Counted from the stretch's first letter, positions 10,291 through 21,935 are shown. The stretch: 64,000 bases of DNA from Cercophora sp. LCS_1 (GCA_036250225.1 JAPZLL010000022.1:372001-436000), one strand, 5' to 3'. A program made the numbers and translations. Notes: generated from the letters alone by a model not told the origin.

Positions 10291-12064
10291 ACGCGAGTCC
10301 ACATGAGTTAGAACTTTGCTTTTCATCTCGCGTCCAAGCTACATGTGCATCGTCAGAGTTAGATTCACACAAGTCGATCATGATCAACCGTTTGCTCCCG
10401 CTCAAACCGGAAAGAGAGAAAAAATCTCATCACGCAATAATTTGATTTGAAAAGCATGAAAATGCAAGGGTGTGTGTTCTCTGTGCCTCTCCCAACAATC
10501 TTGATATTCGAAGGTGGCCAACACTATGGATAAATGCAATTGTAGTGCGTGCGACCATGCTTGGAAGCAGAGTCTGCATGGAAAGCCTGGGGTAGAAGCC
10601 TTTTGCCGAGAGCCCTTCCCGGTAATTTTTGGTGCGACTTCGCCAGAGGCTCGGTTGTCCAGCCGGTCCTTCCGAGTTCTGCCCTCGTCTCCTCGCTTGA
10701 TCCGCATAGGTACCTAGGTAGGCAGGCTGACGTCCGGGTTTCCGGGCTGGGCAGAGGTTTTGACATCCAGCTAACGAGCATGAATCTCGAGGAAGCTGTT
10801 TTTGAACTCGTGGCCTGATGGGCTCCTCTAACCTGCAATACAATGATTGAAGCCAAGTGTGAGAACCCTGCTACCTAGTTCTACCAAGACCTTTCCATCA
10901 AGATATTTCAGTCTCCAAGTAGGCTAGGAAAAGAGGCCGTTAGTCCGACGCCTTGGGTTGAGCTCCCGCATTTTGTACTGCAAGGTGCTGGCTGATGATC
11001 TTACAAAAGGGGATATTGTTCCAGCGCACGTTGTTCATGGGCGGGATTGCCGCTGACATGGACTGGACTCAACTTTTGGAGACCAGTTCCGCCGTGGCTG
11101 ATCTGTCGTTGCGTCTGTGATTAGTTTTGGCTGTCCAATACCAATGGCATACTCACCAAAAATTCTAGCCGTGACAACAATCAACGTCTCGGTGAAAAAG
11201 ACTGATTTGCCGGCCCCTCAACTCCTAAGACACTGCAGAAAGCCAATCAACGAGGTATGCCTATCGTTGATGTTGGTCTCAGCAAACGAAGCAATGATAG
11301 AAGAAGTTGCTTGAGAGCCTCGGCATCACCCAAGAGAGCCTTGCGAGCCTCGACTTCGGAAGTTCACGTCCTTTTTGAGGTCCGGCGGAGCAATGTGTGT
11401 GTCGAAAGCCAGCCCCAGATCTTGGTCGCGTTATTTCCTCCGGTCTTCACGTCGTCCAGGACAAAATAGCTGGGAGGTTGTGCGCGGAAACAATTCTGGA
11501 TCATCCGGTCTTTTGAACACTTGGAAGAATATCATTATAGCACCCCCGTCACATGGATGAAAACCCGCTTTCTAGGGAAGAATCTTATGGGAGAGAGGGA
11601 TCTCGTTGCGCCTGAGATTGACATATTGGGAAAAGGGCTCGAAAGTTGACTTGGCCGGCAATGATTACGTTCGTCTGCCACATCGACGAGAGCCGAGGTT
11701 GTTTCAAGGAAAAGCAAAGTCGTTTTGATAAAAGCATCAGGATGGTAAGTAACGAATTCCACTGTTCCAGCTTGAAGCATTGGCGGTATCGGCACTAGGG
11801 ATGTGGAGGGCACGGGGTTACACAGTCGCACTTGCAGGCAACGGCCTCTGAGGGTTTGTACGCAACTTCATCTGGAAGGAGCATCCCGTGACTCCACATC
11901 AGCTGGCGTTTTCATCCAAACGGATCAAGACACCATCGTTGCTCAACACACTTGATGCGCTCTGAGTTTGATTCCTAACAATACGCAAGACTGCCTCTTG
12001 ACATGCGCCCTCGGTAACCGAGTGAGCTGAACTGCGTCAACCCGCAGCAACACCGGAACACACA
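10291..12064. other. Gene-poor 1.8-kb stretch, no gene seen
   Basis: 3' flanks of the tyrosinase-like and methyltransferase genes. Several short frames exist on both strands, none with a domain signature or a credible splice chain. Gene remnants are possible but cannot be identified by eye. Confidence 0.5.
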
Positions 12065-13335
12065 CTATGGGTGACCATTGGCGCCATTCGTCGCATCCAA
12101 CCCAACGGAAACAGGTCGAAGTTCGATAGTGCTCACCCACGTATTCCGCAGCGGCGTTGCCCTCACCAACTCCCACCCCGCCGGCTCAACCACCCTCTTC
12201 CACTCATCATGACTCCTCTGTCGTCCTGAGCAGCTGGTCATCATAGCCACATCATCATATCTCGAAGCAATCCCCGTCTTGCCCTCGGTCAGTACCGCCT
12301 CAATCAGCACAAACCGACTCTCAGGCGCCTCAACGACCGCCTCCCGTACACTGCCGAGAATCCTCACAACATCCGCATCCACCCAGTTATGCAAACACCA
12401 CCTTATACAATAAAATTTCCTCCTCGGAATCGTCTCAGCCCGAAAGAAATCCCCCACCACCAACTCACACCGCCCTCCAACATCGGCAAACTGTCCCCCC
12501 TCCCCAAACGACTCTTTGAACACCTCAATCACCCCCTCTTGATCCAACACCTCACCCTTGAGCCCAGGATGCGCCCTCAAAAGCGAAGCCATAAACCCTC
12601 CCGACCCACCTCCAATATCAACCAACACCTCCCCCCTTTCCGCAATCTCTCCCCACAGGGGCTCACTCACCATCCCTGGTGCCTGCGATAGCCCACCTGC
12701 CTTGATACACTCCAACATGCCACCCATCTGCTTAGTATCACTAAAATGCTGAAAAATACTCTTGTCGTTCCCATAGTATATCTGCGCCGCCGTTCGCTGA
12801 CAGTCCTTGCCAAGACAATCCGGCAAACCTTCCGCCATACCATAGTACTCCATCCCGTACACCTCTGTCCACTGCCACCATTGCGTCCAGTGGTCTCTCG
12901 CCAGGAGCACAGACGAGGCATTGTTGGCGTAGATTGACGTGGCACTGTCGAGATTAAAATTCCCCCGGCCAGCAAGCAGGCGAAGGACCTGGTGGAGACG
13001 GGTTTCGTCTGCGTTTGCGAGCTGTGCGAGTTTCGAAATGTGTTTTGGGCCGGTGGCTAATAGATCCGGGATGCGGAGCTTGACGGCTGTCCAGAGAGCT
13101 TTCGTGTTGAAGAAGGCTGCGGACAATCATTAGTACCTCGGTGCAAGTACCTCACTGCAAGGTCGCATGGTATTATGGTGCCAAGAAATGATGGTGATTT
13201 ACTAAAGAAATTATCGGCAATCTTCTCGACGGGTGGTGTCAGGAGAAGATTGATTTCCTCCAATAAATCGCCTGCCTCGCTCGAGAGAGCGGCGAACTTG
13301 GCGTCGGGGAGGGAACCGCGCTCCGAGGAGGACAT
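12065..13335 (-). CDS. SAM-dependent O-methyltransferase (plant/fungal COMT type)
   Basis: Proposed exons 13335..13203 and 13116..12065, with an 86-nt intron (GTAAAT donor, GTACTAATG branch, TCCGCAG), give 394 residues. The N-terminal winged-helix dimerisation region shows ISKLAQLANADETRLHQVLR. The SAM-binding motif is LVDIGGGSGGF, followed by the family-typical VVGDFF, CLHNWVD and DEWKRVVEPAGW. The catalytic general base should be the His of the CLHNW segment. It lies next to a P450 remnant and an NRPS, consistent with O-methylating an aromatic or hydroxylated intermediate. The first exon is uncertain: another frame just upstream (ATG near 13430) encodes MESLLTVLIANL, resembling the usual start of this family, so the true start may lie there with a frame change. 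The core is certain, the N-terminus is not. Confidence 0.85.
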
Positions 13336-13933
13336 TTCATTTGGGCATGGAGGCTCTCGCGGAGGGGGCCTTTGAGGGCCAGGGCCGTGTAGCGCAGGTT
13401 CGCGATGAGGACTGTGAGGAGCGATTCCATGGTTGGTTCCATGGTGAGGTGTCACGGGACACAGAATAAGGGCGTGTGCTCGCGGTGATGATGGGTGCCA
13501 TGGTGTTGGGAGTTGCCGGGAGGTGCTATTAGTACCGTGTACAACGCCGACTTTCACTCCTGTGTTGATTGATACACGGAGGATTGCGCAGATTGACGAT
13601 GCAGGAGAACTGCATGCAGCTCGGAAGCCGAGAATGCATGTTGAGCCGACCGGGAACCGAGGACACAAGCCATGCATGCATGAATTTGCAGCAATAGTGA
13701 GCGAGACAAGCACCGAATACTATTCTTGGCAATGTCATCCTTCTCAACATTCATTCACCGCGCAGTTTGGGGGTCGGGAAGGATGAGCGGGTGTAACCGA
13801 GTTCAGGGGGAAGTAAACAATCGCCAAGAGCGGGGCAACTCCTCCACGTCCATCAGCACCGTCAAGCACAACCATGGATCACAGAAATGCACAGCTGATC
13901 CATTAGGGATTTCCGGGGCAACCACGACAAGTT
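13336..13933. other. Intergenic between OMT and P450 remnant
   Basis: Holds the OMT 5' flank and the P450 3' flank, both genes being on the minus strand. The segment nearest the OMT may hold its true N-terminal codons (see the OMT entry). Nothing else is supported. Confidence 0.5.
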
Positions 13934-15004
13934 CTAACCTCTACCGTGACACTCCATCCTCACATCAGGACACGTAATCCACGACCCAGGATCCGTCTCA
14001 AACTCAACCTCATCCTTCGCCTCAACCCGCACTTCCCGATCTCTCACAAGCAAGACCAGCGCCACACGCAACATTTTTTCAGCGATATGCCGTCCCATGC
14101 ACATCCTCGGCCCGAATCCAAAACGCCACATCTGATACCTTGTCTCGCTCGACTTGAGCTCAGCCCACCGCTCCGGCCGCGTCGGCACACTCCCAAACAA
14201 TCTCTTCTCAAGCTCACTCGACATGGCTTTGCCGTAAATCAGGGTAGCCACCAACTTGAACGGAAGAAACTTCATGTCCTCCGCCGCGTGTATCACAACC
14301 GCTTCCCCACGATTTGAAGCCCTTCCCTCGAAAAGTCGCGAGAAATAGCTTTGAGTCCCCGCCACGATATCCGGCAAAAACTCCGGCACGCTCTTATGCG
14401 TAAACGGAACGTCAACATGAGCGCGCAACGAAGCCCACTCCGTACCCGACACAAGCCCAACACATTGCCCCAGAACTTGACCCATCATCCAGCCCGAATC
14501 GCTATTCTTGGCTTTGAGGTGGCGGTCCGAGTCGTGGAAGATGGCCTTGATATGCCCCGCCTGGGTCACGGCTCTGGTTCCATGTCAAACGAAGCCGCAA
14601 AAGGCCAAGGCTCAAAAGAAAGGAAGGGAAGAACGCACACTTCAGTATGAGTTCCAGACCAGATGCGGTATATCGGCCCATAGAGTATGCCCCATCGGAG
14701 ACTGTTCTTTGACCCGTTTAAAAACTTGGCTTCATCGCCGCTGCCTTCGGGGCCCCAAAACGGAGCCGAAGGGAGATGTTGAGAGTTGATGGTGTCCTTG
14801 ATGGGGTATAACCAGGTCAAAATGTGCTGTTAACTTGTCAATAGCACCCATAGATTGAGAAAGAAGGGTACGCACATGAATGATACGGGCAACCATGCCT
14901 CTCAGTCGCGATACCAGCTGCCGCTGTTTGAAGACGAGAGCAACAAGGATCGACACCGCGAGCGGGCTCCATGTCAGCAACGAGAAACTTGTGACTAGAT
15001 CCAT
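13934..15004 (-). pseudogene. Cytochrome P450 with internal deletion
   Basis: Three exons (15004..14876, 14826..14639, 14573..13934) join in frame through GT-AG introns and read about 318 residues with no stop; a fungal P450 is usually about 500. The N-terminus has an ER membrane anchor (MDLVTSFSLLTWSPLAVSIL) and the proline-linker region. The B-C region is present (SGTEWASLRAHVDVPFTH). Then ...ELEKRLFGSVPT runs straight into RPERWAELKSSETRYQMWRF and the heme loop FGFGPRMCMG with its Cys ligand. The oxygen-binding I helix (A/G-G-x-D/E-T) and the K-helix ExxR are absent. About 180-200 residues are missing at a join near 14165-14185. Without I helix and ExxR it cannot be a working P450. Because the frame is open, it is labelled a pseudogene on functional grounds. 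It is divergent from the NRPS. Confidence 0.85.
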
Positions 15005-15693
15005 TGTTTGCGAGCTGGGGCTTCCGTATCGGGCGAATGGGCACGTCAGGAAGCCAACACTTGGGTCTTGAAAAGTCGAGGACGGCGGAAGGGTCGGGGA
15101 CCCTGCGCTCAACCCATAGTGTCCAATGTGATTGTGCTGGGTAGGGGATGGTTTGCGAATTCCTCGTATCCATCCCAGTTAGAATGACGCACTGGGGTTG
15201 GCAAGACTGAGGAGTCTTACGTTTGAGGAAACGTGGTTGGTAGGCTCGGTCACCGAGCCTCTTGGCTCGGCAGCGAACCCCACGATAGGGCCTCCCAATG
15301 TCTCGACCAAAACGGACAGCCAAGACTTGTACGGATACCGAAATCTGCCACCCTGCACCGTGCTTCATGCCTTGTCGATCATCGGCGACGATCTGTGTGG
15401 GTCAGTTCGCCAAGCACCGGGCCGCTCCGTGTATTGTCCGACATGACAACTCAGCTTCTGCGGAAGGACACGCATGGCGACCGAGGTGGTGGGAGTTTCC
15501 TGTTTGGCCCCAAGACAGCCGCAATCTTGTTCCAACGTCAAGGTAGGGGCGGCTGGGGGGCTCCCTGGGGCCCCTTTCCTGTGCGGTCAAGAGATGTATG
15601 GCCATGACATATCATCCGAGAGATATGAAGACGGGGCGAAGTTCGCACAGTGTCCCCAGTGTACCGCGTATCCGCGCATCTTGATGCATCAAG
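15005..15693. promoter_or_regulatory. Divergent intergenic region between P450 remnant and NRPS
   Basis: About 690 bp lie between the two outward-facing start codons, so it is expected to hold the shared promoter. No convincing coding exon or defined factor site was found. Confidence 0.4.
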
Positions 15694-18600
15694 ATGCACT
15701 CCATCATCCGGCCTGTTGACCACTTCAATGCCTTCACAGGCTCAGGGCCTCTGCGGCGCGCCATCGACCCAGGATGGCCCCAGGCATGCTTTTTCGCATC
15801 GCTGAGCCCCAACAGCAATAATGTACTCTGATTTCTTCGCAAAGTCGTTCATGCCAACCCGCACTCGGTTGCCATTGATGCCGGTTCGTTCCACCTGACC
15901 TATCACGAACTCGATGTCTTGTCCTCTCGACTGGCATGGCACATTGCCGCCCATATTACTTCCCGAGACACGCCCATCCCCATCCTGACGGCAACATCCG
16001 CCTCAGCCGTTGTGGGAATCGTCGCCATACTCAAAGCCGGAGCCCCATACGCGCCCATCGGCTCGGTACAGTGTCTGCAGGACCATGTTTCGGGTATTCT
16101 CGAGGCCACCGGTGGGCGGATCTTGGTCTACTCGGACGAATTCTTCCCCTTGACTATGGTCAACAGCCGCTATGTGGTCAAGATACCCGTCAGCCAGAGC
16201 GGGCTGTCACCGCCTGCCCATGTCGAGCGGTCTGTCCCGCAGTCGCTGTCAACGAGTGTGCCCGGGGTCCTCAAGCTGCCAACGCCCCTGATTGCCAGCC
16301 GTCAAGTGAACCAAGACACAGCATGTGTAATCTTCACATCTGGCACAACTGGGCGGCCAAAGGGTGTCATGCTGGGACACGAATCCCTTGCCAGCTATGC
16401 GGTGTCGAGAAAGCTTTACTTCCAATCAGCAATTGGCACACGAGCATTACTTGCTCTGTCCATATCTTTCGACGGTAGGTACCAGCCCAAACCTAAGGTA
16501 CTTTCGAGTGCTTGCTGAGTTCTGTCAAGCTTGCAACGGCTATCTTTTCGCCATGCTATGCAACGACGCAACAGTCGTTCTTGCGGATCCAGATACCATC
16601 CGGCATCACTTTTCTACTTGCGCATTTGCAGTGCTTACGCCTTCGATTCTCAAATCATTGGTACCACCTGGAAGAGGGATCGGGGAGGCATATGAAAAAC
16701 TGCGCACGGTAGTCCTCGGGGGCGAAACGGCGTCGCAAGACCTCCTTTCGGCATGGCATCCACCTTCAGCGCCATGGACCATGAGAAACGAGTATGGACC
16801 AACCGAAGCAACTTGCAGTGTTCTCTCAGGCCGGTTCGAGTACAACGACTCTCTTGGCCGTCTCGAAAACAAGCTTCTCGGAAAGCCATTCGCAGGCGCA
16901 GTTGTCAAGCTGCGAGATGATGATGGCAACGAAGTCACGGAAGCAGGAGCTGAGGGAGAAATTTTTATTGGGGGTCCATGTCTTGCTCATGGATACTGGC
17001 GCGACCCCGTCCGAACCGCCGAACGCTTTGTCAACTGGCGTGGAAAGCGATTCTACAGAACTGGTGACCGAGGCCGGTGGCACGAAGTTCAACGCGAGCG
17101 GATTTACTTCCTCGGGCGAAGGGACAGAACTGTGAAGAACCGGGGGTTTCTCGTCAATCTGGAGACGGATGTTGATCAAGCCTTGCTGGGTTCAGAGTTG
17201 GCGAGATCCTCCGGTGTCTCGGGCGTATATACCGTCATAGTAGGCGGCTACATGTGTATGCTTGTTTCTCCGGAGAATTTGGATGTCGCCGAGCTCAGAA
17301 ACAGTATGGCTCAGCGGCTTCCGAGGTACCAGGTTCCGGACAGAATAGCGACCGTACAAGCATTGCCTCTGGGACGAACCGGCAAGATTGACCCAAACGC
17401 AGTCAAGAATATTTTCCTCGCGTCTTCGGAGCCATGCCAGGCTATGGAGGCTGGCGAACCTTACGAGGTGCTCGAAGCCTGGGAGAATGACCTCTTGATG
17501 AGGATATCGGACATCCTCGGGCTGCCAAGACGAGTTCGGCTTGATGAACACTTCGTAAACCTCGGGGGCAACTCGCTGACAGCTGTGTCAATCTCAAGCT
17601 TCCTTAGAAGTTTTGGTGCACGAATTCGCCCTCGAGACATCTTGTTGTGCGGCTCAATCAGAGAGTTGATCAGTATTTGTCGACAAAATCGCCAAGAGAA
17701 CGAGGAACAAACTCGTATCCCAACTCTCTCGTACGATACCCCACGAACTGGACCGATGACAAAGGCACAGAGCCAGCTTCTGTATGCCAGCAATACGACA
17801 CCCGGGACGGGCATCATCCAGGCTTTCTTCACTTTTCCCACCGACCACCTACCAGCGCTGAAACGAGCGTGGAAGGCGACCTTGGAATCCGAGAGTATCT
17901 TTCAGATGGTGTTTGACTTGCCGCAGCGCACTCAGAGCCTGGACGAGAAGAGTGTAGGGTTTTCCTGGGACGAGACTGTACTCGAAGACGGCGCGGATCT
18001 TGAGGCCGCCAGCTTCCAAGCGCAATTCCCACCGGAAGTCTGCACATCATTTCATGTCTTCTCCTTCCAGGGGACCAGCCGTTTGGTTTGGAGCGTACAT
18101 CATGCGTTGGTCGACGGGGTTTCGGCGTCGCTGATCCTGAGAAAAGTGGGCGCAGTTCTTTCTGGTCGTGACGCGATGGTCACTGACATCGACTCAACCA
18201 TCGGCCCCTTCATATGCACCGCACCACTTCGCATTCGGCTCGACAAATCCTCCTCTATAGAAAAAATTGCGAGGGAAATCTTTTCGGAAGTGCATTCTTT
18301 GGCCCTGTACCAGTGGTTGCCCGATGAAGATAAATCCGAGGTTCCAGGCACAGCTGTTGCTTCGCAGCAAAACTTTCCGAAACATCCCTTCGAAAACGAA
18401 CTTGGTCATGTCCGTGAGACAAGTGCTGTTCCTCTTACACTTCTCGCCGAGAATAATTGGTCTTTTAGGATCAACTACCGGACGGACATGTACACCAAGG
18501 CTCAAGCCTCGCAACTCGCTGAAAGCTTTGGCAGCATTTTCCGCTCAATGGCCGAACCGAGAGCAAATGTGGCGGCGTGTTTGCGAGAGGCCATACCCCA

Positions 18601-21600
18601 AGTTGAGAGATATCGGCTCTTGAAACTTGGAAATGCTTTTTCCAGCGAAACATCGGTTAAAGAGACAACAACCACGATATTGGACGTCTTTGATAGCACC
18701 GTCCGCGATTATGGGTATCTTCCAGCAGTGGAGAAAGGCGACACAGTACTGACGCACACTGAGTTAAACTTGGCCAGTGACAAGGTAGCCAGAATGATCG
18801 CACGGCACGTTGCTCCGGGAGAAGTGGTCGGTCTTCATGCCACGCGCTCCGAATCGTGGATCGTTGGGGTCTTTGCGATCCTAAAAGCTGGCGCTGTGTA
18901 TTGTCCGCTGGACGAGGGCCTGCCAAGCGAAGTCCGATGTGACTTGTTCGAGAGGAGTGGTGCGACCCTCTTCATGACCTTGACCTGGGATGAGCTTCGG
19001 TTTGCTCCAGTCCCGGCGCCCCCCTGCCTCGTGGTGGAAGATATCCTGAAGAATCCCGAGGGGCCGGATCTCCCGCTCTTTCCACGGGCCCCCCACGCTC
19101 TCGCTTACATTTGCTTCACGTCAGGTTCCACAGGGAAGCCCAAAGGTAAGTGGCTGACCCGTTCTTTTTCTGCAAGGGATTTTGTCTGTGTTAGCAGCTA
19201 AACAGGGCCTCTTAGGCGTTGCCGTGAAGCATATCGGCGTTGTCGCGATGCAAAAACATCATGCCTCGAGAATGCATGCTGGGCCCGGCCGCAGGATGAT
19301 GCAGTTTCTTGCTGTAGGGTTTGACGGGTCGATGCTAGAGCTCTTCTCCGTGCTTTGTCATGGAGCAACTCTCGTTCTCCGGCCTGACGACGACGACGCT
19401 CTAGCAGCACTCCAAAATGTAGACATCGCAATCCTCACTCCGTCGGTCGTCGAAGGTTTGGATCCTGCAGACTTCCCCAACCTCAAATATGTGAGTCGAA
19501 TCCACGTCATTTGACTGGTGCCCTCGAGCTAAAACGTAAGAAAGTTGTACTTTGGGGGTGAGCCCCTCGTACAATCGACTCTTGACAGGTGGGCTCCGTC
19601 AAGGAATTTATACAACTATTACGGTCCAACCGAGGTACGTGAGTCTGATTGTCTGATTGGAATCCTGGGCTGAAGACTGACTGTTGGAAGGTCACAATGG
19701 GGTCGATCTTGAAGAGTTGCATGGCCGGGAGCCCGGTAACGATAGGAAGGCCACACCCGACTGTTCAAGCATATACCCTTGATGAGCAGCACCAGCTTGT
19801 GCCACGGGGCGTTGTGGGAGAAATCGTTTTAGCTGGCGTCCAAGTGGCTCAAGGATATGTAGGCATGGCTCAAGAAACCGCGGCTAAGTTTTTCCCTGAC
19901 ACCATTTCCGGCTGGCAATCGGAGAAAATGTATCTTACAGGCGACCTGGGGTACTGGACTGAAGACGGCGAGATCGCTTGTCTTGGGCGCGAGGACAGGG
20001 TTGTCAAAGTGCGGGGCTTCCGGGTCAGCCTGGAAACCGTGGAGGTTGCCCTTTGCGCTCTGCCAAACGTTAGGGCGGCGGCGGCGGCGATAAAACAAGG
20101 GGGCTTGCTGGCGTGGGTGATTCCAGACAGCCTTGACGTTGAGGCGATTCAGAGCGAGCTATCCTCAAAATTGCCTCCAAGCGATCCCGCAGCAAACATC
20201 GCCTTGGACTCATCCCCCCTCACACGGAACGGGAAACTCGACGACAAGTCTCTCCTCCAGACCGCGAGTGAGAAAAGAATATCGAGCTTGACTCGCCAGG
20301 CGGGCAAACTTACACGCACTGAGACGGTCGTCGCCAGGATTTGGCAGTTGCTGCTCGACCTTCAGGGAGCCGAAATCTCACCCTCGGATGACTTTGTGAA
20401 TCTTGGTGGCTATTCCATGAAGCAGCTCGCCCTGGCCGCTCACCTAAGCAGCGCTCTCGGCTTCCGAGTGCTCGTGCAGGTGGTGCTCAGGTCTCAGACG
20501 CTTGGCGATCTGGCGCATCGCTTGGAATCGCTTCGAGGGGATCTGGAGAACACCTCAACAGGCATCAGGGGGCTGGGGCCCGTCGAACTGTCGCCGGTGG
20601 AATTTGAGTGGTGGCTAGAATACCAGAGCGCGTCCCCAACAGCTGCTGCCGCCTTTAACGTGGTCTTCACCTGTTCACTCTCGGTCGATGTTGATGTCAC
20701 CAAGCTGGCTCAAGCATAGTCGGTCACGATTTCTCGACATCGGATTCTATCGAGCCGCTTTATGACAGACGGTAACGGTCAGCCCTTCCGCACCTTCTCT
20801 TCGGTGGCGCCCCAACCGCGCGTCGTTGCGGACATCGACTTTGTTGGCGAGGCATCGAGACATTTTGACCTCGAGGGGGAGGATCTCGTTAGAGTATACC
20901 TCGCAAGATCGAGGCTCATGGTAGTAATTTCGCACATCTTGTGCGACTTGACCGCGCTTCGTGTTCTCTTGAAAGAGGCGTCAGTGGAGTACAACCTCCT
21001 GAGTGGCCGCTCGCCATCGCCACCGACCAACAGTCTACCGTACGTTGAAACATCCTCTTGGTTTGACGGACCACGGCGTTGAGGCCGAGGCCGACCCGGA
21101 GCCAAAGGATAAGATCGGCACGACCTTGAGTTTTGGGCCAAGTACTTGTCTGGGGCGCCACAGCCGGTCGCGGACCTGACACTAACCGACTTCTCGGGAG
21201 CGAGTGCGACATTTTCACTCCCATCAGCAGTCTTCCGGACAATGGCAGAGGTTGGGGCCCAACACTCCTTGACGGTGTACCAGACGATCCTCATGGGGAC
21301 GGCCGTGACGCTTCAGTGCCTCACACAGACCTCAGACATCGTTGTCGGGACTCCCTACATGAACAGGTCAAATGAGCAGGAGCTAAGCACCGTCGGTCTA
21401 TTTCTGCAGCCTCTCCTGTTTCGGTTGGACTTGTCAGACTTGACTCCTTCAGCGGACGGTCAGGGCGATGTCAACGTTTCGATGCTGGCGCAACGGACGA
21501 AATCGTCATTTGAGGACATGTTGAGCCACCCAGTTCCTTGGCGGAAACTGCTCATTCATCTTGGCCTCGATGTCCAGCAAGGGGGGGGGGGGGGTGCACC

Positions 21601-21935
21601 CGATTTTCGACACTGTCGTTACGTTGCATGATTACCGGGCGATTGAACCTATCGCTCTTGACATTGCGGGCGCTGGGTCGCCGGAATTTCCCCAGACACC
21701 TGGCCCCAAGTTCAAGCTAATGTTTGAGTACGCGGTGACTGCCGAAGGGGATGCCTCGTTGCGCGTGGAATACAGGACGTTGAGACATTCCAGCGAAAAC
21801 GTGGCGGCACTGTTTGCAGCCTTGATGCGGTGCTTTGACGCGCTTGCAGACGTGAGGTCGATCGTTGATCTACGGAAAGCCGTGTTGGAAAGACCCAATT
21901 TCGAAGGAACCAGTCCGTTGGGTGTTGCCGTTTGA
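15694..21935 (+). pseudogene. Two-module NRPS, A-T-C-A-T-C, interrupted by stops and a frameshift
   Basis: Domains in order: A1 about 15840-17400 (FTSGTTGRPKG, NEYGPTEAT, YRTGDRG, GRRDRTVKNRGFLVNLE, GRTGKID); T1 about 17490-17690 (FVNLGGNSL, pantetheine Ser); C1 about 17750-18640 (WSVHHALVDGVSAS, HHxxxDG intact); A2 about 18690-20260 (FTSGSTGKPKG, YYGPTE, YLTGDLG, GREDRVVKVRGFR, RNGKLD); T2 about 20320-20540 (FVNLGGYSM); C2 about 20590-21930 (degenerate SHILCDLTAL). Four GT-AG introns splice in frame: 16475-16529, 19146-19215, 19491-19544 and 19635-19690. Damage: an in-frame TGA at 15829 if the ATG at 15694 is the start; TAG at 20717, where the family has Trp; TGA at 21080; TAA at 21110; and a frame change at the G14 run 21581-21594, after which C2 resumes in another frame. 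A working A-T-C-A-T-C enzyme would join two building blocks and release them by the terminal C, as in diketopiperazine or benzodiazepinedione synthetases. A shorter A-T-C-A-T product ending at 20717 remains possible. Confidence 0.88.
21581..21594 (+). repeat. G14 homopolymer inside NRPS C2 domain
   Basis: Fourteen consecutive G mark the exact point where the C2 reading frame changes (upstream ...HLGLDVQQ, downstream HPIFDTVVTLHDYRAIE). It is either a slippage mutation or a sequencing length error. Confidence 0.9.

Noticed and set aside
9499..10326. 275-codon minus-strand frame opposite the tyrosinase-like gene
   Set aside because: Codon-bias shadow; the plus strand has signal peptide, copper motifs and introns.
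12389..12691. Pro-rich plus-strand frame opposite the methyltransferase
   Set aside because: Antisense of the OMT coding exon, low-complexity composition.
21040..21113. Possible intron (GTACGT...AAG) that would remove the stops at 21080 and 21110
   Set aside because: No donor-acceptor pair tested by eye keeps the reading frame into DLEFWAKYL; splicing therefore does not rescue this segment.
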